Source: Neisseria sicca 4320
GTDB lineage: Bacteria; Pseudomonadota; Gammaproteobacteria; Burkholderiales; Neisseriaceae
Reading direction: 5' to 3'
Length of the DNA: 17,583 nt
Assembly (NCBI RefSeq): GCF_000193735.1
Contig: NZ_AEPF01000106.1
Span: 1 to 17,583, forward strand
The notes under the pieces are model-generated. The model saw nothing but the letters and a program-made list of their open reading frames with translations, had not been told where the DNA came from and did no database searches. Shown here one piece after another: positions 1-6,528 of the stretch (position 1 is its first letter; every line of letters begins with the position of its first letter). The translations under genes were made by a program, and so were the position numbers.

Positions 1-3
1 GAT

Positions 4-27
4 GTCGGATTCGAGAATCCGACCTAC
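4..27 (-). repeat. REP palindrome 1 (upstream of RAYT gene)
   Basis: A 9-bp perfect stem (gtcggattc / gaatccgac, 4-12 and 15-23) is closed by a 2-base loop. It is followed at 24-27 by CTAC, which reads GTAG 5' of the stem on the minus strand. GTAG plus an imperfect or perfect palindrome is the known signature of REP sequences mobilised by RAYT transposases. It lies opposite in orientation to the REP at 604-627, so the pair brackets the transposase gene. Confidence 0.85.
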
Positions 28-112
28 ATGGATTGTTCGGTTTCGACATACGGATATTGGTGTTCGAAAAATATTCCTTGAAAACAGAAATATAATTTAA
101 ATAAGGGCATTT

Positions 113-607
113 ATGCGATACCGACGCTTTTATCAAACGGGCGGTACTTACTTTTTTACAGTGGTTGCTGACAAACGACAAAAAATCCTGACTGATGAAA
201 CGGTGCGTTCAGCCTTGCGGCAGGCGGTAATGACGGTTCGGGAGCGATATCCGTTTGAAATTGAGGCATGGGTGCTGATGCCCGACCATTTACATACGAT
301 TTGGCGTCTTCCTGAAAATGATGCCGATTATTCAGAACGTTGGAGGCAAATTAAACGGTACAGCCAATATTTGATCGGTAAGGGATGCCGGCTTTGGCAA
401 AAAAGGTTTTGGGAACATACCATTCGTGATGAAACAGACTTTATCCATCATTTCAATTATCTACATTTTAATCCTGTAAAACATGGCTATGTAGGTCAGG
501 TTTCCGATTGGCCGTTTTCTACTTTTCACCGTTATGTCAAACAGGGGATTTACCCAAAGCACTGGGGTGGAAGCAATGTCGATTTCAGCATTAAATATGA
601 TGAGTAG
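113..607 (+). CDS. REP-associated tyrosine transposase (RAYT, IS200/IS605-like Y1 HUH family)
   Basis: The 164-residue product belongs to the single-domain Y1 transposases that cut and move single-stranded REP hairpins. The metal-binding HUH motif is His59-Leu-His61 within PDHLHTIW. The probable nucleophile is Tyr116 in the segment YLHFNPVKHGYV, which matches the family's Y-x-x-x-NPVKxG signature. The N-terminal block RRFYQTGGTYFFTVV is also typical. Length is normal for the family and there is no frameshift, so it looks intact. A purine-rich AAGGGC lies about 8 bases before the ATG. The stop codon TAG at 605-607 overlaps the GTAG of REP 2, so gene and repeat are directly joined. These genes are usually single-copy and stably inherited, unlike ordinary insertion sequences. 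Activity is inferred, the family assignment is firm. Confidence 0.93.
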   Translation: MRYRRFYQTGGTYFFTVVADKRQKILTDETVRSALRQAVMTVRERYPFEIEAWVLMPDHLHTIWRLPENDADYSERWRQIKRYSQYLIGKGCRLWQKRFWEHTIRDETDFIHHFNYLHFNPVKHGYVGQVSDWPFSTFHRYVKQGIYPKHWGGSNVDFSIKYDE

Positions 608-627
608 GTCGGATACTCGTATCCGAC
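604..627 (+). repeat. REP palindrome 2 (immediately after RAYT stop)
   Basis: GTAG at 604-607 is followed by the stem gtcggatac / gtatccgac (608-616 and 619-627) with a TC loop. The stem differs from REPs 1 and 3 by one compensated base pair near the loop (ATAC/GTAT in place of ATTC/GAAT), so pairing is preserved. It points in the opposite direction to REP 1, forming a REPIN-like inverted pair around the transposase gene. Confidence 0.85.
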
Positions 628-676
628 AAACGTTTTATGTTTTACCGCTTTGATTATGACGAGAATGTTTGAAAAT

Positions 677-699
677 GTCGGATTCGAGAATCCGACTAC
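677..699 (-). repeat. REP palindrome 3 (solitary, upstream of pilin gene)
   Basis: The stem gtcggattc / gaatccgac at 677-685 and 688-696 is identical to REP 1. It is followed by TAC, so the GTAG on the minus strand overlaps the stem by one base instead of abutting it as in REP 1. It ends about 60 bases before the pilin start codon and is inverted relative to REP 2, so REPs 2 and 3 also form a close opposed pair spaced by about 50 bases. Confidence 0.8.
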
Positions 700-758
700 A
701 AAATTACTTTTATTTTTAAGGTCGTCGAAAAATATCAACTACATACGTTAGGAACGAA

Positions 759-1244
759 ATGAAAACGTCTTCAACCCGAGGTTTCACACTAATCGAACTT
801 ATGGTCGTTGTCGCCATTATCGGCATTATCGCCGCTGTCGCCCTACCGTCTTATCATGCTTATACCATTCGAGCCAAAGTCAGTGAAGGCTTGTTGATGA
901 TGACGCAATGCCGCGAAGCCGTTACCGAAGCCTCTATGTCGGGGTTTATCGATGCGCCTGCTGCCAACAACGGTTTTAGTTGTGGAAATACGGGTGCAAC
1001 CCATCTGACCTTTAATGTTGATACCGACGAAAACGGTAAGATCACCGCCATCATGCACAATATCCCCGAACTGGGGAAGCATAATAAGGTTGAACTGATT
1101 CCCTATACCGACGCGGAATTGACTACTCCGGCAACCAGTAAAGATTTTATGCGTGCGACAGCAAAAGAAGTGCGAGGTTGGAAATGTTCCGCTCCGGCTG
1201 TCAACGGTATTTCTGCTATTTATCTACCGTCAAGCTGCCGTTAA
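759..1244 (+). CDS. Type IV pilin (PilE/PilA-like prepilin)
   Basis: The 161-residue product has a classic type IV prepilin N-terminus. An eight-residue basic leader ends in Gly8, followed by the mature sequence FTLIELMVVVAIIGIIAAVALP. The invariant glutamate is mature position 5 (Glu13). PilD would cut and methylate Phe9 at the inner membrane. The hydrophobic helix runs to about residue 35 and the rest is a globular head. There are four cysteines, at 51, 75, 143 and 160. The last pair would form a C-terminal disulfide loop (D-region), and Cys51-Cys75 a possible second loop. Length and the SEGLL stretch after the helix resemble major pilins more than short minor pilins. AGGA lies about 6 bases before the ATG. 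It stands alone, with no other pilus gene nearby. Whether it is the main pilin or an accessory copy cannot be told from this window. Confidence 0.88.
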   Translation: MKTSSTRGFTLIELMVVVAIIGIIAAVALPSYHAYTIRAKVSEGLLMMTQCREAVTEASMSGFIDAPAANNGFSCGNTGATHLTFNVDTDENGKITAIMHNIPELGKHNKVELIPYTDAELTTPATSKDFMRATAKEVRGWKCSAPAVNGISAIYLPSSCR

Positions 1245-1306
1245 AAGTGTAGTGTGTAGATTATAGTGTGGGCTTTGTCTATAAAGAAAAGATATTTTTA
1301 GTGAAG

Positions 1307-1340
1307 AGGTCGTCTGAAACGAGTTTTCAGACGACCTTTG
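1307..1340. terminator. Uptake-sequence hairpin between pilin and tyrS
   Basis: AGGTCGTCTGAAA (1307-1319) and its exact reverse complement (1325-1337) form a 13-bp stem with a 5-base loop. It separates the convergent pilin (+) and tyrS (-) genes, so it could end both transcripts. The following T tract is short on both strands (TTTG on plus), so termination strength is uncertain. It also supplies two DNA uptake sequences. Confidence 0.75.
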
Positions 1341-1354
1341 TCATTTATTAAGGT

Positions 1355-2650
1355 TTATTTCCAAACCAAGAGCGCGTGGTTGCGTTTGCCGCGTCGTACG
1401 ATGGTGTATTTGCCGAAGCGTTTGTGCGCGTCGGTCAGCAGATAGGCATCGTCGGGGCGTTCGGCGGCGTGGTTCGGGTTGTTCAATTCGGCGGCCTGGC
1501 CGTTGAGCAATACCGCTTTGCTGTTCACAAAACCGCGCGCTTCTTTGTTGGAAGATGCCAAGTCGGTTTTGACTAAGGCTTCAACGACGTTGAGGCCGTC
1601 TGAAACTTCAAATGCGGGCAGGCCGTCGAGGGCGAGCTGTTCGAAGTCGCCCTCGGTCAGGCTGCTTTGGTCTTCGGCAAACAGGCTTTCGGAAATGCGC
1701 TGCGCGGCTTGCAGGGCGGCTTCGCCGTGAATCAGGCGGGTCATTTCTTCGGCAAGGATGCGTTGCGCTTTGGGCTTGGTGCCGCTGGCTTTGTCTTTCG
1801 CTTCGATGGCGTCGATTTCCTCGATAGACAGGAAGGTGAAGTATTTCAGGAATTTATACACATCGGCATCGGCAACTTTCAGCCAGAATTGGTAGAACTG
1901 ATACGGCGAGGTTTTTTTCGCGTTCAGCCATACCGCGCCGCCTTCGGTTTTGCCGAATTTGGTGCCGTCGGATTTGGTAACGAGCGGCAGGGTCAGACCG
2001 AATACTTGTTTTTGGTTCAGACGGCGGGTCAGGTCGATACCGGCGGTGATGTTGCCCCATTGGTCGGAACCGCCGATTTCCAAAACCGCGCTATGGCGTT
2101 TGTTCAATTCGGCAAAGTCGTAGCCTTGCAGCAGGGAGTAGGCGAACTCGGTGAAGGAAATGCCCACATCGTCGCGCTCGATACGCTGTTTGACGGATTC
2201 CTTGTTCAGCATGGCATTGACGGAAAAATGCTTGCCGATGTCGCGCAGGAAATCGAGGCAGTTCATGCTGCCGAACCAGTCGGCGTTGTTCGCCATAATG
2301 GCGGCGTTTTCACCTTCAAAGCTCAAAAACGGTTTCAGTTGGTTGCGGATGCTTTCTACCCAGCCGGCAACGGTTTCGGCGGAATTCAAGCTGCGCTCCA
2401 CCGCTTTGAAGCTGGGGTCGCCGATCATGCCGGTCGCGCCGCCCACCAAAGCAATCGGCGTATGCCCCGCTTGTTGGAAACGGCGCAATGCCAATACAGG
2501 CAGCAAGTGTCCGATATGCAGGCTGTCGGCGGTCGGGTCGAAACCGCAGTAGAGGGCGATTTTTTGTTCGTTTAACAAAGCGTCTAAGGCTTCGATGTCG
2601 GTAGTTTGCGCGATAAGGTCGCGCGATTGTAGGTCTTGAATGACGCTCAT
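1355..2650 (-). CDS. tyrS: Tyrosine--tRNA ligase (TyrRS)
   Basis: This cytoplasmic class I aminoacyl-tRNA synthetase activates tyrosine with ATP and charges tRNA-Tyr. The 431-residue protein has the class I HIGH signature at residues 45-48 (LHIGHLLP), preceded by YCGFDPTADS that shapes the tyrosine/ATP pocket. GGSDQWGN lies in the middle and the KMSKS-equivalent KFGKT lies near residue 230. The C-terminal part (from about residue 360) is an S4 RNA-binding domain. Length is normal for bacterial TyrRS. The ATG at 2650-2648 overlaps the TGA of the upstream membrane-protein gene (ATGA), so translation is probably coupled. It is last in a ychF - unknown - tyrS operon, and no T-box leader is visible. 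An AG-type uptake sequence, AGGCCGTCTGAAA, lies inside the gene at 1593-1605. Confidence 0.98.
   Translation of the reverse strand: MSVIQDLQSRDLIAQTTDIEALDALLNEQKIALYCGFDPTADSLHIGHLLPVLALRRFQQAGHTPIALVGGATGMIGDPSFKAVERSLNSAETVAGWVESIRNQLKPFLSFEGENAAIMANNADWFGSMNCLDFLRDIGKHFSVNAMLNKESVKQRIERDDVGISFTEFAYSLLQGYDFAELNKRHSAVLEIGGSDQWGNITAGIDLTRRLNQKQVFGLTLPLVTKSDGTKFGKTEGGAVWLNAKKTSPYQFYQFWLKVADADVYKFLKYFTFLSIEEIDAIEAKDKASGTKPKAQRILAEEMTRLIHGEAALQAAQRISESLFAEDQSSLTEGDFEQLALDGLPAFEVSDGLNVVEALVKTDLASSNKEARGFVNSKAVLLNGQAAELNNPNHAAERPDDAYLLTDAHKRFGKYTIVRRGKRNHALLVWK
1593..1605 (+). repeat. DNA uptake sequence, AG dialect, inside tyrS
   Basis: AGGCCGTCTGAAA differs by one base (C for T at position 4) from the AGGTCGTCTGAAA used elsewhere in this window. 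It lies within coding sequence, in the region encoding the linker before the S4 domain of TyrRS. Confidence 0.8.
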
Positions 2651-3195
2651 TGAGAATCTTTGTCCTTTCTCTTTTTTGCTTGATTCAGTAAATATTTTCC
2701 TTTTGGAGAGATGGAAGATGTTTTACTAAATTCATAGATCACTAAAGCGGGTAGTAATAAATAAACGGCATTGATTGCTATTTGTACAATAAACATTACT
2801 TCTTTAAAGGATGAGGCAATGCTCATGCAGATAGTAACTTGCATAATGCCTAATATAAGTATGGATTCATTTAATGAAACATACTTTGCATTATTTTGAT
2901 ACTTGCCGAAGGAATATAGCAATAAGGCGCAATTTATTAATAAGCACAATAAAATACCAAATTGCGCTTGAATAGATGGTGTGGGGATAAGTGCTAAGGA
3001 ATCATTATCCACACTTAACATGATTTCGGTGGTTAATAATAAAAATGAGACAATCAACATCCATAAGGATGTTGATTTTATTTCTCTAAATGATTTATGG
3101 CTTGAGATTGCTAAGAAAGCCAAAGAAATCAATATGAATGCTAATGATACACCAATGAATATTAGCAAAGAGTATGCTATGTAACTACTGGGCAT
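2647..3195 (-). CDS. Unknown integral membrane protein
   Basis: I do not recognise this 182-residue protein. It is strongly hydrophobic, with about five likely membrane segments: residues 5-29, 42-60, 78-95, 112-127 and 131-153. Short charged loops join them, and the C-terminal tail is lysine-rich (about residues 164-182, ending KKRKDKDSQ), which predicts a cytoplasmic C-terminus. No catalytic motif is evident. It starts three bases after the ychF stop, and its TGA overlaps the tyrS ATG as ATGA, so it is embedded in the operon and probably translationally coupled. Its DNA is visibly more AT-rich than ychF and tyrS (about one third GC by eye), and it has no uptake sequence. Both point to insertion of a foreign gene without breaking the operon. 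The ATG chosen is the only one that fits the spacing after ychF. That it is a real gene is supported by the tight packing, its function is unknown. Confidence 0.75.
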   Translation of the reverse strand: MPSSYIAYSLLIFIGVSLAFILISLAFLAISSHKSFREIKSTSLWMLIVSFLLLTTEIMLSVDNDSLALIPTPSIQAQFGILLCLLINCALLLYSFGKYQNNAKYVSLNESILILGIMQVTICMSIASSFKEVMFIVQIAINAVYLLLPALVIYEFSKTSSISPKGKYLLNQAKKRKDKDSQ

Positions 3196-3198
3196 GGT

Positions 3199-4290
3199 TT
3201 ATACGTTAAACAAGAAGTGCATCACATCGCCGTCTTGCACGACATATTCCTTGCCTTCCACGCGCATTTTGCCAGCTTCTTTGGCTTTGGCTTCGCCGCC
3301 GAGCGAGACAAAGTCGTCGTATGAAATGACTTGGGCGCGGATGAAGCCGCGTTCGAAGTCGGTGTGAATCACGCCGGCGGCTTGCGGGGCGGTGTCGCCT
3401 TTGTGGATGGTCCAGGCGCGGACTTCTTTGACGCCGGCGGTGAAGTAAGTTTGCAGGCCCAAGAGGTCGTAGCCCGCGCGGATCAGACGGTTCAGGCCGG
3501 GTTCTTCCAAGCCCATTTCGGCGAGGAACTCGGCTTTTTCGTCGTCTTCCAACTCGGCGATTTCGCTCTCCATCGCGGCGCAAACGGCGACGACGGGGGC
3601 GTTTTCTTTTTCAGCCAATTCTTTCAGGCGGTCGAGGTGCGGATTGTTTTCAAAACCGTCTTCAGCAACGTTGCCGACATACATGGCGGGTTTGGCAGTC
3701 AGCAGGAACAGCGGTTTGAGCATGGCGAGTTCTTCTGCGTCCAAACCGAAGGAGCGGACGGGTTTGCCTTCGTCCAGATGCGGCAGCAGTTTTTTGCACA
3801 GCTCGACCAGCTTTTGCGCGTCTTTGTCGCCTGAGCGGGCGCGTTTTTCTTCGCGGACAATGGCTTTTTCGACGCTGGCGAGGTCGGCAAGCGCCAGTTC
3901 GGTGCCGATGGTTTCGATGTCGGCGATCGGATCGACTTTGCCTGCGACGTGGACGATGTTGTCGTCGTCAAAGCAGCGCACGACGTTCACGATGGCGTCG
4001 GTTTCGCGGATGTTGGCGAGGAACTGGTTGCCCAAGCCTTCGCCTTTGCTCGCGCCTGCGACCAAACCGGCAATGTCGACGAACTCGACAATGGCGGGCT
4101 GCATTTTTTGCGGATTGACGATTTTCGCCAGCTCCGCCATGCGCGGGTCGGGCACTTCAACGATGCCGACGTTGGGTTCGATGGTGCAGAAGGGATAGTT
4201 CGCCGCTTCGATGCCCGATTGGGTCAGCGCGTTAAAGAGGGTGGATTTGCCGACGTTGGGCAGGCCGACGATGCCGCATTTCAAGCTCAT
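3199..4290 (-). CDS. ychF: Redox/ribosome-associated ATPase YchF (OLA1 family)
   Basis: The 363-residue protein is a translation-factor-class P-loop NTPase that binds ribosomes and is linked to stress responses. The P-loop is GLPNVGKST (residues 9-17), the switch II motif is DIAG (72-75), and the G4 position reads NVAE (207-210). This NxxE replaces the NKxD of true GTPases, and explains why YchF/OLA1 prefers ATP. A coiled-coil arm lies around residues 130-170 and a TGS domain occupies the C-terminal 80 residues or so. Length matches the family exactly. AGGAAAA lies about 5 bases before the ATG. It is first in an operon with the unknown membrane gene and tyrS. An extended -10 promoter lies 35-43 bases upstream. 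Confidence 0.98.
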   Translation of the reverse strand: MSLKCGIVGLPNVGKSTLFNALTQSGIEAANYPFCTIEPNVGIVEVPDPRMAELAKIVNPQKMQPAIVEFVDIAGLVAGASKGEGLGNQFLANIRETDAIVNVVRCFDDDNIVHVAGKVDPIADIETIGTELALADLASVEKAIVREEKRARSGDKDAQKLVELCKKLLPHLDEGKPVRSFGLDAEELAMLKPLFLLTAKPAMYVGNVAEDGFENNPHLDRLKELAEKENAPVVAVCAAMESEIAELEDDEKAEFLAEMGLEEPGLNRLIRAGYDLLGLQTYFTAGVKEVRAWTIHKGDTAPQAAGVIHTDFERGFIRAQVISYDDFVSLGGEAKAKEAGKMRVEGKEYVVQDGDVMHFLFNV

Positions 4291-4324
4291 GGTTTTTCCT
4301 GAAAAGATAAAAGTTTAACGGCGG

Positions 4325-4333
4325 ATTATAGCA
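4325..4333 (-). promoter_or_regulatory. Extended -10 promoter of the ychF operon
   Basis: On the minus strand the sequence reads TGCTATAAT, a perfect extended -10 element (TGnTATAAT). No good -35 lies 17 bases upstream (TTTTTG), which is normal for extended -10 promoters. Transcription would begin near 4318, leaving a leader of about 28 bases before the ychF ATG. Confidence 0.6.
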
Positions 4334-4359
4334 TATCGGGAATGACTCAAAAACTGTAA

Positions 4360-4412
4360 AGGTCGTCTGAAAAGCGCGGTTTCCACACGTCCCGCCCCCT
4401 TTCAGACGACCT
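4360..4412. terminator. Inverted uptake-sequence pair between ychF and murI
   Basis: AGGTCGTCTGAAA (4360-4372) and its exact reverse complement (4400-4412) are separated by 27 bases. It sits between divergent genes, so it is not an obvious terminator for either neighbour. The long loop also makes it weaker than the other hairpins here. Its role may be only DNA uptake. Confidence 0.55.
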
Positions 4413-4442
4413 CCGTCCCTGTTAAGCCTTGCGCCGAACGTG

Positions 4443-4448
4443 TACAAT
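4443..4448 (+). promoter_or_regulatory. Possible -10 box of murI
   Basis: TACAAT, one base from TATAAT, lies 36 bases before the murI ATG. No convincing -35 hexamer stands at the right distance, so this is a weak call made from position and -10 match alone. Confidence 0.3.
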
Positions 4449-4483
4449 CCGCCCCATCATACCTAATCCGTACAAACCGCATC

Positions 4484-5293
4484 ATGACTACCAGCAAACA
4501 ACGCCCCATCGGCGTTTTCGATTCCGGCGTCGGCGGCCTGACCAACGTCCGCGCCCTGATGGAACGCCTGCCGATGGAAAACATCATCTACTTCGGCGAC
4601 ACCGCCCGCGTTCCCTACGGCACCAAATCCCGCGCCACCATCGAAACCTTCGCCATGCAGATTGTCGATTTCCTGCTGGAAAACGATGTTAAGGCACTGG
4701 TCATCGCGTGCAACACCATCGCCGCCGTTGCCGGACAAAAAATCCGCCAAAAAGCAGGCAATATGCCCGTATTGGACGTGATTTCCGCCGGCGCGCAGGC
4801 AGCTTTGAACACCACGCGCAACAACAAAATCGGCATCATCGCCACCAACACCACCGTCAACAGTAACGCCTACGCCCGCGCCATCCACGCCCAAAACCCC
4901 GACACGCTCGTGCGCACGCAGGCGACGCCGCTGCTCGTGCCGCTGGTGGAAGAAGGCTGGCTCGACCACGAAGTAACCCGTCTGACCGTGCGCGAATACC
5001 TCAAACCGCTCTTGGTAGACGACATCGACACACTCGTCCTCGGTTGTACCCACTTCCCGCTGCTCAAGCCCCTGATCGGCAAAGAAGCTCAAAACGTCGC
5101 CCTGGTCGATTCCGCCATCACCACCGCCGAAGCGACCGCCCAAGCACTCGCCCAAGCAGGGTTGCTCAACACTGAAAACGACAGTCCCGACTACCGCTTC
5201 TACGTCAGCGACATCCCCCTGCGCTTCCGCACCATAGGCGAACGCTTCCTCGGACGCAGCATGGAACAAATCGAAATGGTTTCGCTGGGATAA
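4484..5293 (+). CDS. murI: Glutamate racemase
   Basis: MurI interconverts L- and D-glutamate, supplying D-glutamate for peptidoglycan stem peptides in the cytoplasm. The 269-residue protein carries the family motifs in order: IGVFDSGVGGL (residues 9-19), YFGDTARVPYG (36-46), ACNT with catalytic Cys76, and GCTH with catalytic Cys188. The cofactor-independent two-cysteine mechanism is known for the family. Length is typical. The ATG at 4484 is chosen because the family N-terminus begins a few residues before IGVFDSG. It is transcribed alone, with divergent ychF on one side and an uptake-sequence terminator directly behind. Confidence 0.98.
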   Translation: MTTSKQRPIGVFDSGVGGLTNVRALMERLPMENIIYFGDTARVPYGTKSRATIETFAMQIVDFLLENDVKALVIACNTIAAVAGQKIRQKAGNMPVLDVISAGAQAALNTTRNNKIGIIATNTTVNSNAYARAIHAQNPDTLVRTQATPLLVPLVEEGWLDHEVTRLTVREYLKPLLVDDIDTLVLGCTHFPLLKPLIGKEAQNVALVDSAITTAEATAQALAQAGLLNTENDSPDYRFYVSDIPLRFRTIGERFLGRSMEQIEMVSLG

Positions 5294-5318
5294 GGCGTAT
5301 CCCGCATGCCAAAACGAG

Positions 5319-5363
5319 AGGTCGTCTGAAAACCCGTGTTTTGAGTTTTCAGACGACCTTTTT
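5319..5363. terminator. Terminator after murI (uptake-sequence hairpin)
   Basis: AGGTCGTCTGAAA (5319-5331) pairs with TTTCAGACGACCT (5347-5359) across a 15-base loop, which can itself be shortened by A-T pairing. Five T residues follow at 5359-5363. This is a good intrinsic terminator for murI. The convergent FkbM gene ends about 45 bases further on. Confidence 0.8.
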
Positions 5364-5407
5364 GAATGAGGCGAATCAAAGCTATTGCCAATCCTGATCC
5401 GCTTGTT

Positions 5408-6250
5408 TCATCGTTCAAGCATTTCTCGGGTAACTAAGGGAATAAAATCCAAATTGCCGTTCACAGAGGCGGATAGCTTTTCGGGCAAGCTGGGAGCTGC
5501 ATCGCGGTGAAAACAGGCAAGATTGAGAGCTACGCCCGATAGGCTTTCGGGGCGGCGGAAGAAGTTGTCTTCCTGATAGCGGTGGGAAGCAAACCAATAG
5601 CAACGATAATCCATGCGTTCAAAATGGGGGATTAAATCGAGGCAGTTGTCAGGCTGAGCCTCTGCAAAAATGATTGGTTTATGCTGTTCAATCAGGCGTT
5701 TTGCGCCGTTGAGTACATGGCTTTCAAAGCCTTCCGCATCGATTTTCAGCAAATCCAGCGCATTGAGTTTTTGAAGCTCGGGATGTCGGTCTAATGCAGT
5801 AAGGCGTATGGTTTCGTTGTAGCGGATACCGTCAAAGCCGGATTCGGTGTCAAAACCTTTGTCCAAAGAAAAACTACCGTAATTCTACTCTGTTTCATAA
5901 TCTGAAGAGGGAATCTCCAGCCAAGCGTTTTCATCGCCCACGCCTTCTTGATAGGCGTAAACATTGGTCAGGCTGTTGAGTGATATATTGGCACACAGAG
6001 TTTGGAAAATCACCCGCTGCGGCTCGAAACAGAATAGTTTGCCGCGCTCGATATGTCGGGCGATGGGAATTGCGTGCATACCGATATTTGAGCCGACTTC
6101 GACGACATTGCTGTCGGCACGAAGATTGTTCAGAAGAAAACGGACTTCCAAATCCGACCATTCTCCATAAGCCCGCGCGTATCGGCTGATGAAGTCGCCT
6201 TCGATTAAGTTAAACATGCCTCTTTTGAGCATATGTAAAGACGTCCGCAT
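5408..6250 (-). pseudogene. FkbM-family methyltransferase interrupted by an in-frame TAG
   Basis: The frame spans 281 codons, including the final stop. Codon 122 (5887-5885) is TAG. Both halves are in the same frame and no bases are missing: ...SSDYETE-stop-NYGSFSLDKGFD... The SAM-binding motif I is VVEVGSNIG (residues 49-57), followed by CFEPQ (74-78). The second half carries LLKIDAEGFE (codons 167-176), the typical FkbM acidic motif. FkbM enzymes usually O-methylate sugars or other small groups on surface glycans and natural products, so the substrate here is unknown. The first half alone would lack half of the fold and would be inactive. The second half could only start at an internal TTG (5866). 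A recent single-base change, a sequencing error or suppression are all possible. The gene stands alone, with a Correia element just upstream. A purine-rich AAAGGGC precedes the ATG. Confidence 0.85.
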
Positions 6251-6300
6251 GATGATGCCCTTTAAAAAATAATGGATTGATTTGATTCGATGCTTTGAAA

Positions 6301-6331
6301 ATTATAGTGGATTAAAATAAAAATGAGACAA
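6301..6331 (-). promoter_or_regulatory. Promoter formed at the Correia element end, facing the FkbM gene
   Basis: On the minus strand the element's end plus two flanking bases reads TATAAT (6306-6301), a perfect -10 box. TTGTCT (6331-6326) lies upstream with a 19-base spacer and matches 4 of 6 bases of TTGACA. Correia elements are known to carry outward promoters of this kind. The -10 lies about 50 bases before the FkbM start codon. Confidence 0.5.
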
Positions 6332-6409
6332 GGCGGCAACGCCCGCCGTGTACGGGTAGTACATAAGAGCGTTGGCAACGCCGTATCATTGCAATTTTAA
6401 TCCACTATA
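6303..6409. mobile_element. Correia-type repeat-enclosed element 1 (CREE)
   Basis: This 107-bp element is bounded by TATAGTGGATTAAAA and its inverted counterpart TTTTAATCCACTATA. The interior carries GACAAGGCGGCAACGCC and a GCGTTGGCAACGCCGTA stretch, related to but diverged from the standard Correia core seen in the second copy at 12967. Correia elements are non-autonomous, MITE-like Neisseria repeats that insert at TA. The interior difference suggests an older or variant family member. Confidence 0.85.
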
Positions 6410-6528
6410 TTTTCTTAATGCGTGTATCAGGCTGCTCTGCCGGGGCTTAAATTTTGCCTATCGAATCAAGCCCGACAGTGTAGTCGAGTTAAGTCGAAGC
6501 CGACAAACCATTGGTATTCTAATAGAAA
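6410..6528. other. Non-coding stretch between Correia element 1 and the yidC terminator
   Basis: I see no open frame with coding character, repeat or promoter of note here. It forms part of the 331-base gene-free interval 6251-6581 together with Correia element 1 and the hairpin at 6529-6564. Confidence 0.5.

Noticed and set aside
1667..2575. Long open frame opposite tyrS (302 codons)
   Set aside because: It lies wholly within tyrS on the other strand and has no family-like composition. It is a shadow of codon use in a GC-rich gene.
3005..3013. Perfect DnaA box TTATCCACA inside the unknown membrane gene
   Set aside because: It is single, lies within coding sequence of an AT-rich gene and is far from the dnaA region. 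A chance occurrence is likely.
4463..5269. Long open frame opposite murI (268 codons)
   Set aside because: Fully antisense to a certain gene, with a skewed composition rich in Gly, Val and Asp that reflects the complementary codons.
5408..5866. C-terminal half of the FkbM gene as an independent small protein
   Set aside because: It lacks the SAM-binding motif I, has only an internal TTG as start, and is in frame with the upstream half. One broken gene explains it better.
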